DNA from: Bacteroidales bacterium
GTDB lineage: Bacteria; Bacteroidota; Bacteroidia; Bacteroidales; Muribaculaceae
Length of the DNA stretch: 44,848 nt
Direction of reading: 5' to 3'
Assembly (NCBI GenBank): GCA_900766975.1
Contig: CAAFXO010000042.1
Span: 1 to 44,848, forward strand
The position numbers and the translations under genes were made by a program. The first letter of the stretch is position 1. Each line of letters starts with the position of its first letter. Shown here piece by piece: positions 31,618-38,905 of this stretch. The notes below the pieces were generated by a model that did not search any database, was not told the DNA's origin, and worked only from the letters and a program-made list of their open reading frames with translations.

Positions 31618-32511
31618 CTACAGCTTCCCATACTCCCGGTATTTCTGCGGAGTCATGTCGAGATGCGACCGCACGAACTGACAGAAGAAAGAGAAACTAT
31701 TGAAATTATACTTATTAGCCAACTGACTGATGGGGATGTCGGTCAGCTTCAAATCCAACTTGATGAGCTGAAGAGCATGATTATTGATCACATCCAAAGC
31801 TCGATTAGATGTCTTCTTCTTGATCACCTTCGAGAGATGCTTGGGGGTGATGAAGAGCTTCTCGGCATAATACGCCACCGTGCGATGACGCCCGCAATCC
31901 TCCTTCAGCAACTTGATGAACATGTGGAAGATCGTATCAGCGCGACATGCCGTCGGCATATCCTCCTCGGCGACTCCTTCGCCCGGCTCCTTGCGACATG
32001 CCACATTCAGCACCTCGAAGAGCAAGACATTGAACATGTAATAGAGCGTATTGCTGCGGAACGCCAAACTCGTATCCTTGGCTCGCTGCTGCACCGTCTC
32101 GATCAGTATCGAGAGATGCTCGTTCATGAACTTCTCGCCGAGATGCACCAACAACTTCGCATCACACTCCAGCAACTTCGACAGATTGCGATTCGCCGGC
32201 AAGACATATTCCGCCACCTGGAGAGCGTAAAACAATACCGCCACCTTGCAGTCGCCACTCATCAGAACCTGATGGATCGCCGTCAATGGCTTGCATATAT
32301 ACACATCCCCAACGTTGAGCTCGATGATCTCGTCGCTGAGTTTCATCTGTAGATGTCCATTCTGGCAATAAAAAACCATTAGCATCTCAGACTGGAATAT
32401 TTCGTTGATATGTGGCAATAAAGATAGCTGCGGACATAGCATTATATCCTGCTCCAAACAACATAAGCCCGGAGTCGCAGATAGCAGTCGTGGGGTGATA
32501 AGCTGTATCAT
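31618..32511 (-). CDS. AraC-family transcriptional regulator
   Basis: The preferred start is the ATG at 32511 (MIQLITPRLLSATPG), giving 297 residues. An upstream in-frame start at 32571 would lie before the predicted -7 element. The N-terminal part is a cupin-like sensing domain ('LMVFYCQNGHLQMKLSDEIIELNVGDVYICKP'). The last 100 residues hold the two helix-turn-helix units: 'RTVAYYAEKLFITPKHLSKVIKKKT' and 'IPISQLANKYNFNSFSFFCQFVRSHLDMTPQKYRE', with the family's C-terminal signature. The ligand is unknown. Two direct repeats ATGTTGCAAA 21 bp apart flank the promoter and suggest autoregulation. It is convergent with the MazG-like gene. Confidence 0.88.
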   Translation of the reverse strand: MIQLITPRLLSATPGLCCLEQDIMLCPQLSLLPHINEIFQSEMLMVFYCQNGHLQMKLSDEIIELNVGDVYICKPLTAIHQVLMSGDCKVAVLFYALQVAEYVLPANRNLSKLLECDAKLLVHLGEKFMNEHLSILIETVQQRAKDTSLAFRSNTLYYMFNVLLFEVLNVACRKEPGEGVAEEDMPTACRADTIFHMFIKLLKEDCGRHRTVAYYAEKLFITPKHLSKVIKKKTSNRALDVINNHALQLIKLDLKLTDIPISQLANKYNFNSFSFFCQFVRSHLDMTPQKYREYGKL

Positions 32512-32541
32512 GATATAGAAGACAGTAGCATATAGGTAATT

Positions 32542-32572
32542 ATGTTGCAAATATACACACGAATGTTGCAAA
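32542..32572 (-). promoter_or_regulatory. AraC gene promoter with paired direct repeats
   Basis: TATATTTG on the minus strand (32548-32555) is a -7 element. ATGTTGCAA is repeated at 32542 and 32563 on the plus strand, 21 bp apart, one copy over the -7 and one near the -33 region. The arrangement suits binding of an AraC dimer. Confidence 0.5.
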
Positions 32573-32731
32573 AAACATGTCGCATAAGTCGCTATATATA
32601 TCTAATATAGAGCATTTTTGTATTTTCAGTATCATCACAACATTATTATGTATGGTTTTTTACATTTTTAATACAAAAAAGGCATATATATATTTCCTCC
32701 TGCTCTTAGAAAAAATCCTCCAAAAATTTAA

Positions 32732-32759
32732 GGAACGCGCTCTAAGGAACGCGCTCTAA
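32732..32759 (-). repeat. Dispersed boundary motif, two exact tandem copies
   Basis: GGAACGCGCTCTAA at 32732-32745 and 32746-32759 (14-bp period). Read on the minus strand they are followed by TTAAATTTTTGG. They lie in the gene-free interval 32573-32980; the rest of it shows no gene apart from the terminator below. Confidence 0.9.
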
Positions 32760-32870
32760 GTTTTTTAACTCACCAACCTCTGTATCTCATCGAATGCATT
32801 GAATATACATTTCATATAACGGGATAATACTATCATTTCATACGAATCGATCGCCGAAGGACTCATATCG

Positions 32871-32904
32871 AAAAAAAGAATGTCCCTGATATCACATCAG
32901 AGAC
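32871..32904 (-). terminator. Terminator of the TonB-C protein gene
   Basis: Minus strand: GTCTCTGAT (32896-32904) pairs with ATCAGGGAC (32882-32890, one wobble), then ATTCTTTTTTT. It lies 77 nt after the stop at 32981. Confidence 0.75.
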
Positions 32905-32970
32905 ACTCACAAAGTTGGAAATTTATACAATATTTAATTATGAAAAACCACATCGTTTGTAATCGATCTA

Positions 32971-32983
32971 AGAGCGCGCTCTA
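32971..32983 (-). repeat. Dispersed boundary motif, palindromic variant
   Basis: AGAGCGCGCTCT (32971-32982) is a 12-bp palindrome. On the minus strand its first TAG is the stop codon of the TonB-C gene. Confidence 0.65.
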
Positions 32984-33340
32984 ATCTTCAAGCGAGAAAG
33001 AGATCTCCATTTCGGCGGTGCTCTCCACGGGGGAGCCGGCATCGTCGGCGGGAGTCCAGCGAGGCATACTCTTAACGAGTCTGATAGCCTCCGTCTCCAA
33101 GTCGGGATCTACCATACGCTTGATTTTGATATTGCCTATCGAGCCGTCGGCCTTGATGGTAAAGGCTACGCCGACCACCCCCTCGATGCCATTCTCTTTG
33201 GCTCTCTCGGGATAGACCATATTCTTCGCTATATACTCCTTCTCGGCAGCCTTGCCGCCGGGGAAGCTTGCCGGAGTCGCTGCCATCGATAAGATCGAGG
33301 CCGACACCATCGCCAAGAGTGATAATATCAAACGTTTCAT
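32981..33340 (-). CDS. Small exported protein with TonB C-terminal domain
   Basis: The start is taken at the ATG at 33340 (MKRLILSLLAMVSASILSMAA), giving 119 residues; the upstream in-frame ATG would add 13 residues before the signal sequence. After the signal or anchor comes a TonB_C domain: 'KEYIAKNMVYPERAKENGIEGVVGVAFTIKADGSIGNIKIKRMVDPDLETEAIRLVKSMPRWTPA'. Unlike true TonB there is no proline-rich spacer, and the N-terminus looks like a cleaved signal peptide, so it is probably a soluble periplasmic TonB-C protein rather than an energy transducer. It is followed by its own terminator. Confidence 0.85.
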   Translation of the reverse strand: MKRLILSLLAMVSASILSMAATPASFPGGKAAEKEYIAKNMVYPERAKENGIEGVVGVAFTIKADGSIGNIKIKRMVDPDLETEAIRLVKSMPRWTPADDAGSPVESTAEMEISFSLED

Positions 33341-33361
33341 AACCTTCTGATTTTGTGGTCG

Positions 33362-33374
33362 TAGAGCTTGTTCC
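33362..33374 (+). repeat. Dispersed boundary motif, degenerate
   Basis: TAGAGCTTGTTCC, two changes from the consensus, upstream of the TonB-C gene. Confidence 0.4.
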
Positions 33375-33494
33375 CTCAAAAGATTCCGGGACTCGCCTTA
33401 TCGACCGAGTTGATCATACTTTGCTACTTAGACACTGCAAATTAAAAAAAGATTATTCTATCATCCAAAAATTTCAGAGAGCTAATCCACCAAT

Positions 33495-33506
33495 AGTTCG
33501 CTCTAA
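33495..33506 (-). repeat. Dispersed boundary motif, degenerate
   Basis: On the minus strand, TTAGAGCGAACT; its TAG is the stop codon of the phosphatase gene. Confidence 0.45.
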
Positions 33507-34057
33507 GCCTCCAGCTCCATTTCGATCAAATCGAGCAGCGTAGTGCAGGCATCCGCCAGAAGGTCGAGCACTATATAGAAACCGGCGACACCCTCATAAT
33601 AGGGGTCGGGCACACAATATTCCGAGGGGTGATCCTTGGCAAATTCGATCATTGCCACCACCTTGCCATCGCGCACATCGGTGTCGGCGAGCTGATGGAG
33701 TTGCGACATATTCTGATCGTCCATGCCGATCACCAAGTCGAAATCATCAAGGTCATATCCATGGATCTTGCGGGCGCGATGCACCAAACGATATCCACGC
33801 TGATAGGCGGCATTGCGCATACGGCTGTCGGGGAGATCGCCGGCATGGCCGCCATAGAATCCGGCGCTGTCGCACTCCACCTCGATACCCCGCTCGGCGG
33901 CGAGATGCTCGGTGATGCCCTGCGCTGCCGGACTCCGACAGATATTGCCGAGACACACGAAGAGGAGTCGCACGGGACGCTGCTCGGCGCGCGCCACCGC
34001 CACTGCCGCCGCCACTGCGCGACGACCATGTAATGTAGGTCGAGGGGAATAAATCAT
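33503..34057 (-). CDS. Low-molecular-weight protein-tyrosine phosphatase
   Basis: The 184-residue protein has the LMW-PTP active-site loop VCLGNICRSP with nucleophile C35 and R41 (C-X5-R), and the late 'VPDPYYEG' with the catalytic Asp. 'DSAGFYGGHAGDLPDSRM' and 'DLVIGMDDQNMSQL' are also family typical. About 28 extra N-terminal residues ('MIYSPRPTLHGRRAVAAAVAVARAEQRPVR') precede the domain, so translation might start later, but no in-frame ATG lies nearer. It would dephosphorylate protein tyrosines in the cytoplasm, often controlling polysaccharide export. gmd and glycosyltransferase genes lie nearby on the other strand, which is suggestive only. Confidence 0.88.
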   Translation of the reverse strand: MIYSPRPTLHGRRAVAAAVAVARAEQRPVRLLFVCLGNICRSPAAQGITEHLAAERGIEVECDSAGFYGGHAGDLPDSRMRNAAYQRGYRLVHRARKIHGYDLDDFDLVIGMDDQNMSQLHQLADTDVRDGKVVAMIEFAKDHPSEYCVPDPYYEGVAGFYIVLDLLADACTTLLDLIEMELEA

Positions 34058-34191
34058 AACTTCATTTCTATCGTTTACTTATTTTTTTGCAAAATTACAC
34101 TTTTTCCTTTTTTCAAGCACATCAAAATTACACTTTTGCCCAAAATTCCCTTTTTTGTCCTCATTCTTATACTTCTTTGATTATTTTTTTA

Positions 34192-34199
34192 TAACTTTG
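34192..34199 (+). promoter_or_regulatory. Possible -7 element before gmd
   Basis: TAACTTTG fits the consensus; no TTTG lies at the proper distance. It is 86 nt before the ATG. The interval 34058-34285 is AT-rich and shows no gene. Confidence 0.45.
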
Positions 34200-34285
34200 T
34201 GAACTATTTCGCTTTACAGCGATCGGACAGTGTCTTCGGACATTAACTTTTACAAGTAACCACTACACTCTATATATAAGGAAGA

Positions 34286-35377
34286 ATGAAAACCGCTCTC
34301 ATTACAGGCATTACAGGGCAAGATGGCAGTTATCTTGCAGAACTTCTACTCTCCAAAGGCTATGATGTGCATGGCGTGATCCGTCGCTCATCTGTGGATT
34401 ATCGCGAACGCATCGCCCATCTTGAGGGGCATAGCAATTTCCATCTTCACTACGCCGACCTGGGCGATTCGATGTCGATACTCCAGGTGGTATCGAAGGT
34501 GCGCCCCGACGAGTTCTACAACCTTGCTGCTCAGAGCCATGTGCAGGTATCGTTCGACTCCCCCGAATTTACCGCCGATGTCGACGCTACGGGCGTGCTC
34601 CGTTGCCTCGAGGCTATCCGCCTCTGCGGTTTGGCATCCACTTGTCGCTTCTACCAAGCCTCCACATCCGAGCTCTATGGCAAGGTGGAAGAAGTGCCCC
34701 AAAATGAGAATACCCCCTTCCACCCCTACTCTCCCTACGCCGTAGCCAAGCTTTATGGCTTCTGGATCGTCAAGGAATATCGCGAAGCCTACGGCATGTA
34801 TGCCTGCTCCGGCATCCTCTTCAACCATGAGAGTGAGCGCCGCGGTGAGACCTTCGTTACCCGCAAGATCACCCTCGCCGCAGCCCGCATAGCCCAAGGC
34901 AAGCAAGACAAACTCTATCTTGGCAATCTCTCCTCTCTCCGCGACTGGGGTTATGCTCGCGACTATGTAGAGTGTATGTGGCTCATTCTTCAGCAGGACA
35001 CTCCCGAAGACTTCGTGATCGCCACCGGCGAGCAGCACACCGTCCGCGAGTTCTGCCAACTCGCTTTCCACCATGCCGGCATCGAACTCCGCTGGGAGGG
35101 TGAGGGTGAACAAGAGAAGGGTATCGACACCGCCACCGGCCGTGTCCTCGTGGAAGTCAGCCCCGACTTCTACCGCCCCACAGACGTGGTCAACCTTTGG
35201 GGAGACCCCACAAAAGCAAAAGCAAAATTAGGGTGGGATCCTACAGCCAAAACATCGTTCGAACAGCTCGTCAAACTTATGGTCGACCATGATATGGAAA
35301 AGGTGGCTGTCGAACGTGCCGGAGAGCATATCCGCACCAACCTCGCCGAATACCTCGAGAAGGGTATCGTAAAATAA
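34286..35377 (+). CDS. gmd: GDP-mannose 4,6-dehydratase
   Basis: The 363-residue protein is an extended short-chain dehydrogenase. The NADP-binding motif is GITGQDGSYL (8-17), followed by 'GVIRRSSVDYRERIAHL'. The catalytic region has 'STSELYGKVEEVPQNENTPFHPYSPYAVAKLYG' with the YxxxK pair, and 'GILFNHESERRGETFVTRKIT' is diagnostic for GMD. It makes GDP-4-keto-6-deoxymannose from GDP-mannose in the cytoplasm, the first step to GDP-fucose, GDP-rhamnose or GDP-perosamine. The usual partner, GDP-fucose synthase (fcl), is not in this window; an acyltransferase gene follows after 22 nt. Confidence 0.95.
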   Translation: MKTALITGITGQDGSYLAELLLSKGYDVHGVIRRSSVDYRERIAHLEGHSNFHLHYADLGDSMSILQVVSKVRPDEFYNLAAQSHVQVSFDSPEFTADVDATGVLRCLEAIRLCGLASTCRFYQASTSELYGKVEEVPQNENTPFHPYSPYAVAKLYGFWIVKEYREAYGMYACSGILFNHESERRGETFVTRKITLAAARIAQGKQDKLYLGNLSSLRDWGYARDYVECMWLILQQDTPEDFVIATGEQHTVREFCQLAFHHAGIELRWEGEGEQEKGIDTATGRVLVEVSPDFYRPTDVVNLWGDPTKAKAKLGWDPTAKTSFEQLVKLMVDHDMEKVAVERAGEHIRTNLAEYLEKGIVK

Positions 35378-35399
35378 TCCCTCGCTCATCTGCCTCAAT

Positions 35400-36620
35400 A
35401 TGAGCAGTAACAGCACAGCTCAATCCTCAATGCTCGACCGTCGCCCGGCGATCGACCGACACACCTCGCTCGCATTCGCCTGGCTCCAGACCATCCTGAC
35501 TCTATTGGTGGTGACAGCTCATCTATATTCTTCTTATGACATTCAAAATGGTTTTCGCTATGTAGCCAACTTTTCAGGACCTTGCATCAGCATCGCCTCC
35601 ATAGCCGGGTTCTTCTTTATGTCCGGATATCTTTTCTTTGCCAAGTTTGAGAAATTCGGCAAACAAGAATACCTCTACGCCCTCCGAAGTCGAATAAAGA
35701 CACTCCTCATACCCTTCCTGCTATGGAGTATAATTGCTTACTCCATCAATGCTCTTTTTTATCACAACGGGTGGGTCGATTTTCCTTTCTATCAACCTCC
35801 CTACCGTCTCGACCTCTTACTTTGGAGCTTATTCACCGGGACTGAAATCATAACCATTGGCAATTTCACGCTTCATGGCCTTTCACTCCCCGGAGCCCAT
35901 TTCGTCCTTTGGTATATTCTCGACCTAATGCTCATTACACTGTTCACTCCACTGATATGGTGGGCTGTCAAACGACTTAAACTGTATATTATACCACTAT
36001 TGCTAATAATATTATTTTATTATGGACATGGACCACATAGTTATTATCAAGTAGATTGGATTTTCTTCCCTATTGGTGCCGCTTTTGCCATCTGCCGTAC
36101 TGATATCAAGAAACTATTCTATCGCATCGGACCAATTTCTCTGATTGTTTCCATGATAATGCTTTGTATATACACTTATATGTATACTGATTTCGATGCT
36201 CATCATATTGAACATGGTCCGAAAAGCTTTTATTTTATATGTGTCCTGGTTGTCGTATTATTAATCGCGCAAATATATCTCGCCTTTCGTGCCACCCAAA
36301 AGATCGCCTACACTCCATCCGGCACTCCTCTCCGACACTCCATCACAGAGCATATAATATCTATCGCCCCATACACCTTCTTTATATATGTAACACATGA
36401 CATCCACACGCCCAATGTCCTGATTCTTAATACATTATTACCACTTAAATCTATCGTAGGCGCCACGATTTTCAAAATCATCGAGATGATATTATATATA
36501 CCGGTGAGATTCTATCTTTGTTATCTCATAGCGCGGCTTATGCAGAGATACACGCCGCGTCTGCTCGCGCTCCTCACCGGCTCGCGATTCAATCGCAATT
36601 TCTTGAAATCTACGAATTAA
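35400..36620 (+). CDS. Membrane acyltransferase, family 3 (OafA/WecH-like)
   Basis: The 406-residue protein has about ten hydrophobic segments. The N-terminal 'HTSLAFAWLQTILTLLVVTAHLYSS' carries the helix with the conserved His of acyltransferase family 3, and 'ISIASIAGFFFMSGYLFF' and 'IKTLLIPFLLWSIIAYSINALFY' are also typical. It probably transfers acetyl or similar groups to a sugar in the inner membrane. A later start (MLDRRPAID) would remove ten residues. It lies 22 nt after gmd, so both may serve one surface glycan. The middle of the gene is clearly AT-richer than its neighbours, hinting at transfer. The stop lies in an inverted repeat shared with the convergent gene. Confidence 0.8.
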   Translation: MSSNSTAQSSMLDRRPAIDRHTSLAFAWLQTILTLLVVTAHLYSSYDIQNGFRYVANFSGPCISIASIAGFFFMSGYLFFAKFEKFGKQEYLYALRSRIKTLLIPFLLWSIIAYSINALFYHNGWVDFPFYQPPYRLDLLLWSLFTGTEIITIGNFTLHGLSLPGAHFVLWYILDLMLITLFTPLIWWAVKRLKLYIIPLLLIILFYYGHGPHSYYQVDWIFFPIGAAFAICRTDIKKLFYRIGPISLIVSMIMLCIYTYMYTDFDAHHIEHGPKSFYFICVLVVVLLIAQIYLAFRATQKIAYTPSGTPLRHSITEHIISIAPYTFFIYVTHDIHTPNVLILNTLLPLKSIVGATIFKIIEMILYIPVRFYLCYLIARLMQRYTPRLLALLTGSRFNRNFLKSTN

Positions 36621-36649
36621 GAGCGCGATTCTTTCGAGCCGCTCTTAAT
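36616..36649. terminator. Inverted boundary motif between convergent genes
   Basis: ATTAAGAGCG (36616-36625) and CGCTCTTAAT (36640-36649) form a 10-bp stem. The stop codons of both convergent genes (TAA at 36618-36620 and, on the minus strand, at 36645-36647) lie within the arms. The left arm plus CGATTC is a variant of the dispersed boundary motif. It may act as a short bidirectional terminator. Confidence 0.65.
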
Positions 36650-37601
36650 GCAGGTATTGCTCCACATGATAGCGGGGACGATGCTTGGTCTCCATATAGA
36701 CCTTGCCCACATATAGACCCACCAAGCCTATCGCCATCAGCATAAAGCCACCCACGATCCAGAGCGACAACATCAGCGACGACCATCCCGGCACAGCCAC
36801 CCCTCTCAGCAAAGAGACGATGACATAGATGCCGATGCCTATCCCCACCAGCACGAAAATCATGCCAAGAGTCAGAATCATATACATCGGACGCACCGAG
36901 AAGGAGGTGATGCCATCAAATGCCAACCGCAGCATCTTCCGCCAGGTATATTTCGTCTCTCCCGCCTCGCGCGCCAAGCGTGTCTCATCGACAGTGGTCG
37001 ACGGAAAGCCGATCATCGGGATAATGCCCCGAAGATAGAGATTGCGCTCCTCATACTTCTCGAGCTCTATCACCACCCGGCGCGACATAAAGCGGAAATC
37101 GGCATGGTTGTAGATGGTCTTAAGTCCCAACTGCGACTGCAACTTATAGAAACACTCGGCAGTGAAACGCTTGACGAAAGAATCACTCTGCCGCGAAGTG
37201 CGGACACCATACACCACGTCATACCCCTCATAATAATTATCGACCATCTCCGGTATGCACTCCAATGGGTCTTGGAGGTCAGCATCTATAGTCACCACGG
37301 CATCAGCCAAGCCGACGCCCTCCACTGCGGTGATCATCCCCGCCATAATAGCATTCTGATGGCCCACATTGCAAGAGAGGTTGAGCCCATGACATCGCTT
37401 ATCGCGCTCATGAGCCTCGGCGATGATCTGCCAGGTATCATCACGGCTGCCGTCATTCACCAGCAGGAGGAAACTATCAGGAGAGATGCGCCCCTCGCGT
37501 GTCATTGAGTCCAAGAGCGACAACAAGCGGGGCAGAGATATCGGCAACATCTCAGCCTCATTATAACAAGGAGCGACTATAGCGAGTTTAATCGGAGTCA
37601 T
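36645..37601 (-). CDS. Glycosyltransferase family 2 with two C-terminal membrane helices
   Basis: The start is the ATG at 37601 (MTPIKLAIVAPCYNEAEML), giving 318 residues; the frame is open further upstream but runs through the tRNA-Arg. The GT-A domain has 'NDGSRDDTW', 'DADLQDPLECIPEM' (metal-binding D-x-D) and 'GVRTSRQSDSFVKRFTAECFYKL'. Two membrane helices follow ('MYMILTLGMIFVLVGIGIGIYVIV' and 'LMLSLWIVGGFMLMAIGLVGLYVG'). This is the DPM1/GtrB-type polyprenyl-phosphate glycosyltransferase layout. It would move a sugar from a nucleotide donor to undecaprenyl phosphate at the inner membrane. The sugar is not predictable. Confidence 0.87.
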   Translation of the reverse strand: MTPIKLAIVAPCYNEAEMLPISLPRLLSLLDSMTREGRISPDSFLLLVNDGSRDDTWQIIAEAHERDKRCHGLNLSCNVGHQNAIMAGMITAVEGVGLADAVVTIDADLQDPLECIPEMVDNYYEGYDVVYGVRTSRQSDSFVKRFTAECFYKLQSQLGLKTIYNHADFRFMSRRVVIELEKYEERNLYLRGIIPMIGFPSTTVDETRLAREAGETKYTWRKMLRLAFDGITSFSVRPMYMILTLGMIFVLVGIGIGIYVIVSLLRGVAVPGWSSLMLSLWIVGGFMLMAIGLVGLYVGKVYMETKHRPRYHVEQYLH

Positions 37602-37712
37602 ATAGTGGACGGCATAGCCGTGGTTAAAGGTTAAAGGATACGAGGTTCGAGGGAAGAATTGTGCAAAGATAGCGAAGAAACGTGTAAAACGCAAGCAGAC
37701 AGAGGGGGATAA

Positions 37713-37744
37713 TTTGTAAAATTGAAAAAAAATAACTAATTTTG
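37713..37744 (+). promoter_or_regulatory. Predicted promoter of tRNA-Arg
   Basis: TTTG (37713-37716), a 20-nt spacer and TAATTTTG (37737-37744); the tRNA begins 92 nt downstream. Confidence 0.7.
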
Positions 37745-37835
37745 CGAACTCATAGCGAGTGCAGCACTCAGAGCTGAAGTCACAAAGGCCGGGGCAGAGG
37801 GGCAGGCTCGCAGGAGACTCCTCCGAAGGATGTAA

Positions 37836-37907
37836 GCCTCTGTAGTTCAACGGATAGAATAGAAGTTTCCTAAACTTTAGATAGGGGTTCGATTCCCCTC
37901 GGAGGTA
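37836..37907 (+). tRNA. tRNA-Arg (anticodon CCT)
   Basis: A 72-nt cloverleaf. The acceptor GCCTCTG pairs with CGGAGGT (two wobbles), with discriminator A. The anticodon stem GAAGT/ACTTT has loop TTCCTAA, placing CCT at 37869-37871 (reads AGG). The T-arm GGGGTTCGATTCCCC is perfect. CCA is not encoded. Confidence 0.93.
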
Positions 37908-37993
37908 CATCGAAAAGCACTACAATTCGTTCGGTTCGGGCATAAAAAGATGCCTTGGCCGGAGGTATGGTGGTGCACAAAGTTGTGAAAAAA

Positions 37994-38025
37994 GTTGGTA
38001 AATCGCGTAAAACTACGTAATTTTG
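37994..38025 (+). promoter_or_regulatory. Predicted promoter of the yceD-rpmF-fabH operon
   Basis: GTTG (37994-37997, one mismatch to TTTG), a 20-nt spacer and TAATTTTG (38018-38025). The transcript would begin about 75 nt before yceD. Confidence 0.6.
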
Positions 38026-38108
38026 TAAGTTTTTCACACCCTCCTCATCGAGGGATATGAACAAAAACCTGATTTTGCCCTTGGGCGGAGTCATAAAAAC
38101 CGATAAAA

Positions 38109-38585
38109 TTGGGAAAGGATCGGACATACGAAATAGATCTTCTGTCGCTCGGCGAGGGGCAGAAGCAACATTATAGTTACAAGATAGCGAAGGTCTTCTT
38201 CGAGGCTCGCGAGAACAGCGACATACTGGGCTCGGATGTCGAGGTGGAGTTTGACATAGAGAATCATCATGGCAACTACCATCTATACTTCCAATTCCGG
38301 GGGACACTCGAAGTGGCATGCGATCGTTGTTTGGATCCGGTGGCGGAAGAAGTCGATTCGGAATATGAGATGACGATCAGATATGGCGAAGAGTATGACG
38401 ACAGCATGGACGACCTGGTGGTGATCCCACAGAGTTGGAGTCGCTACGACGTGTCGAGCGCCATCTACGATTCGCTCTTGCTGAGCCTGCCGATGAGGTG
38501 TGTTCACCCCGAAGGGGAATGCAACAGCAGCATGGCAGCCAAGCTCCGCGAGCATGAAGCCGACCTATGTGACGACGAAAATTAA
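38109..38585 (+). CDS. yceD: YceD/DUF177 family protein
   Basis: The 158-residue protein carries the DUF177 signature 'LEVACDRCLDPVAEEVDSEY' and the C-terminal 'PMRCVHPEGECNSSMAAKLREHEAD', with paired Cys motifs. It lies directly upstream of rpmF, the usual position of this family (in E. coli the homologue affects 23S rRNA processing). The start is unusual: a stop lies at 38094-38096 and no in-frame ATG precedes the conserved region, so translation most likely begins at TTG 38109, giving MGKDRTYEIDL, which matches the expected N-terminus of Bacteroidetes homologues. It is expressed with rpmF, 46 nt downstream. Confidence 0.83.
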   Translation: MGKDRTYEIDLLSLGEGQKQHYSYKIAKVFFEARENSDILGSDVEVEFDIENHHGNYHLYFQFRGTLEVACDRCLDPVAEEVDSEYEMTIRYGEEYDDSMDDLVVIPQSWSRYDVSSAIYDSLLLSLPMRCVHPEGECNSSMAAKLREHEADLCDDEN

Positions 38586-38631
38586 GAGAGAATTAACAAC
38601 GAATAAATAAAAACTTAAAACATAAAAGAAA

Positions 38632-38814
38632 ATGGCACATCCTAAACGCAGACAATCGCACACCCGTACAGCGAAACGCCGCACTCATGACAAGGCGCTC
38701 ATCCCGACAATCGTCCTCTGCCCCAACTGCGGCGCATGGCACGTTTACCACACCGTATGTGGCGAATGTGGCTATTATCGCGGCAAACAGCTTATCGAAA
38801 AGACAGCAGAGTAA
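38632..38814 (+). CDS. rpmF: 50S ribosomal protein L32
   Basis: The 60-residue protein has the basic L32 N-terminus (MAHPKRRQSHTRTAKRRTHDK) and a zinc-ribbon 'LCPNCGAWHVYHTVCGECGYY' with four cysteines, i.e. the zinc-binding form of L32. It is a small component of the large ribosomal subunit near the exit tunnel region. Gene order yceD-rpmF-fabH is conserved widely and supports the call. A 20-bp direct repeat lies between it and fabH. Confidence 0.97.
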   Translation: MAHPKRRQSHTRTAKRRTHDKALIPTIVLCPNCGAWHVYHTVCGECGYYRGKQLIEKTAE

Positions 38815-38843
38815 TCAATCCGACAGAACTCTCCCACTCGATA

Positions 38844-38889
38844 GAGTCTGTTTCATTAGAGAAGTAACCGAGTCTGTTTCATTAGAGAA
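38844..38889 (+). repeat. 20-bp direct repeat between rpmF and fabH
   Basis: GAGTCTGTTTCATTAGAGAA occurs at 38844-38863 and 38870-38889 (26-bp period), just before the fabH ATG. Confidence 0.9.
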
Positions 38890-38905
38890 TTAGAGAAGAA
38901 GAAAT

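Noticed and set aside
34388..35113. Antisense open frame of 241 codons
   Set aside because: Lies wholly inside gmd, a well-recognised enzyme.
37602..37910. N-terminal extension of the GT2 glycosyltransferase frame
   Set aside because: The frame runs antisense through the tRNA-Arg and its promoter; the GT2 domain starts cleanly at the ATG at 37601.
38057..38178. Short plus-strand frame starting MNKNLILPLGG
   Set aside because: It is out of frame with yceD and ends within it; no conserved features. A leader peptide cannot be excluded but has no support.
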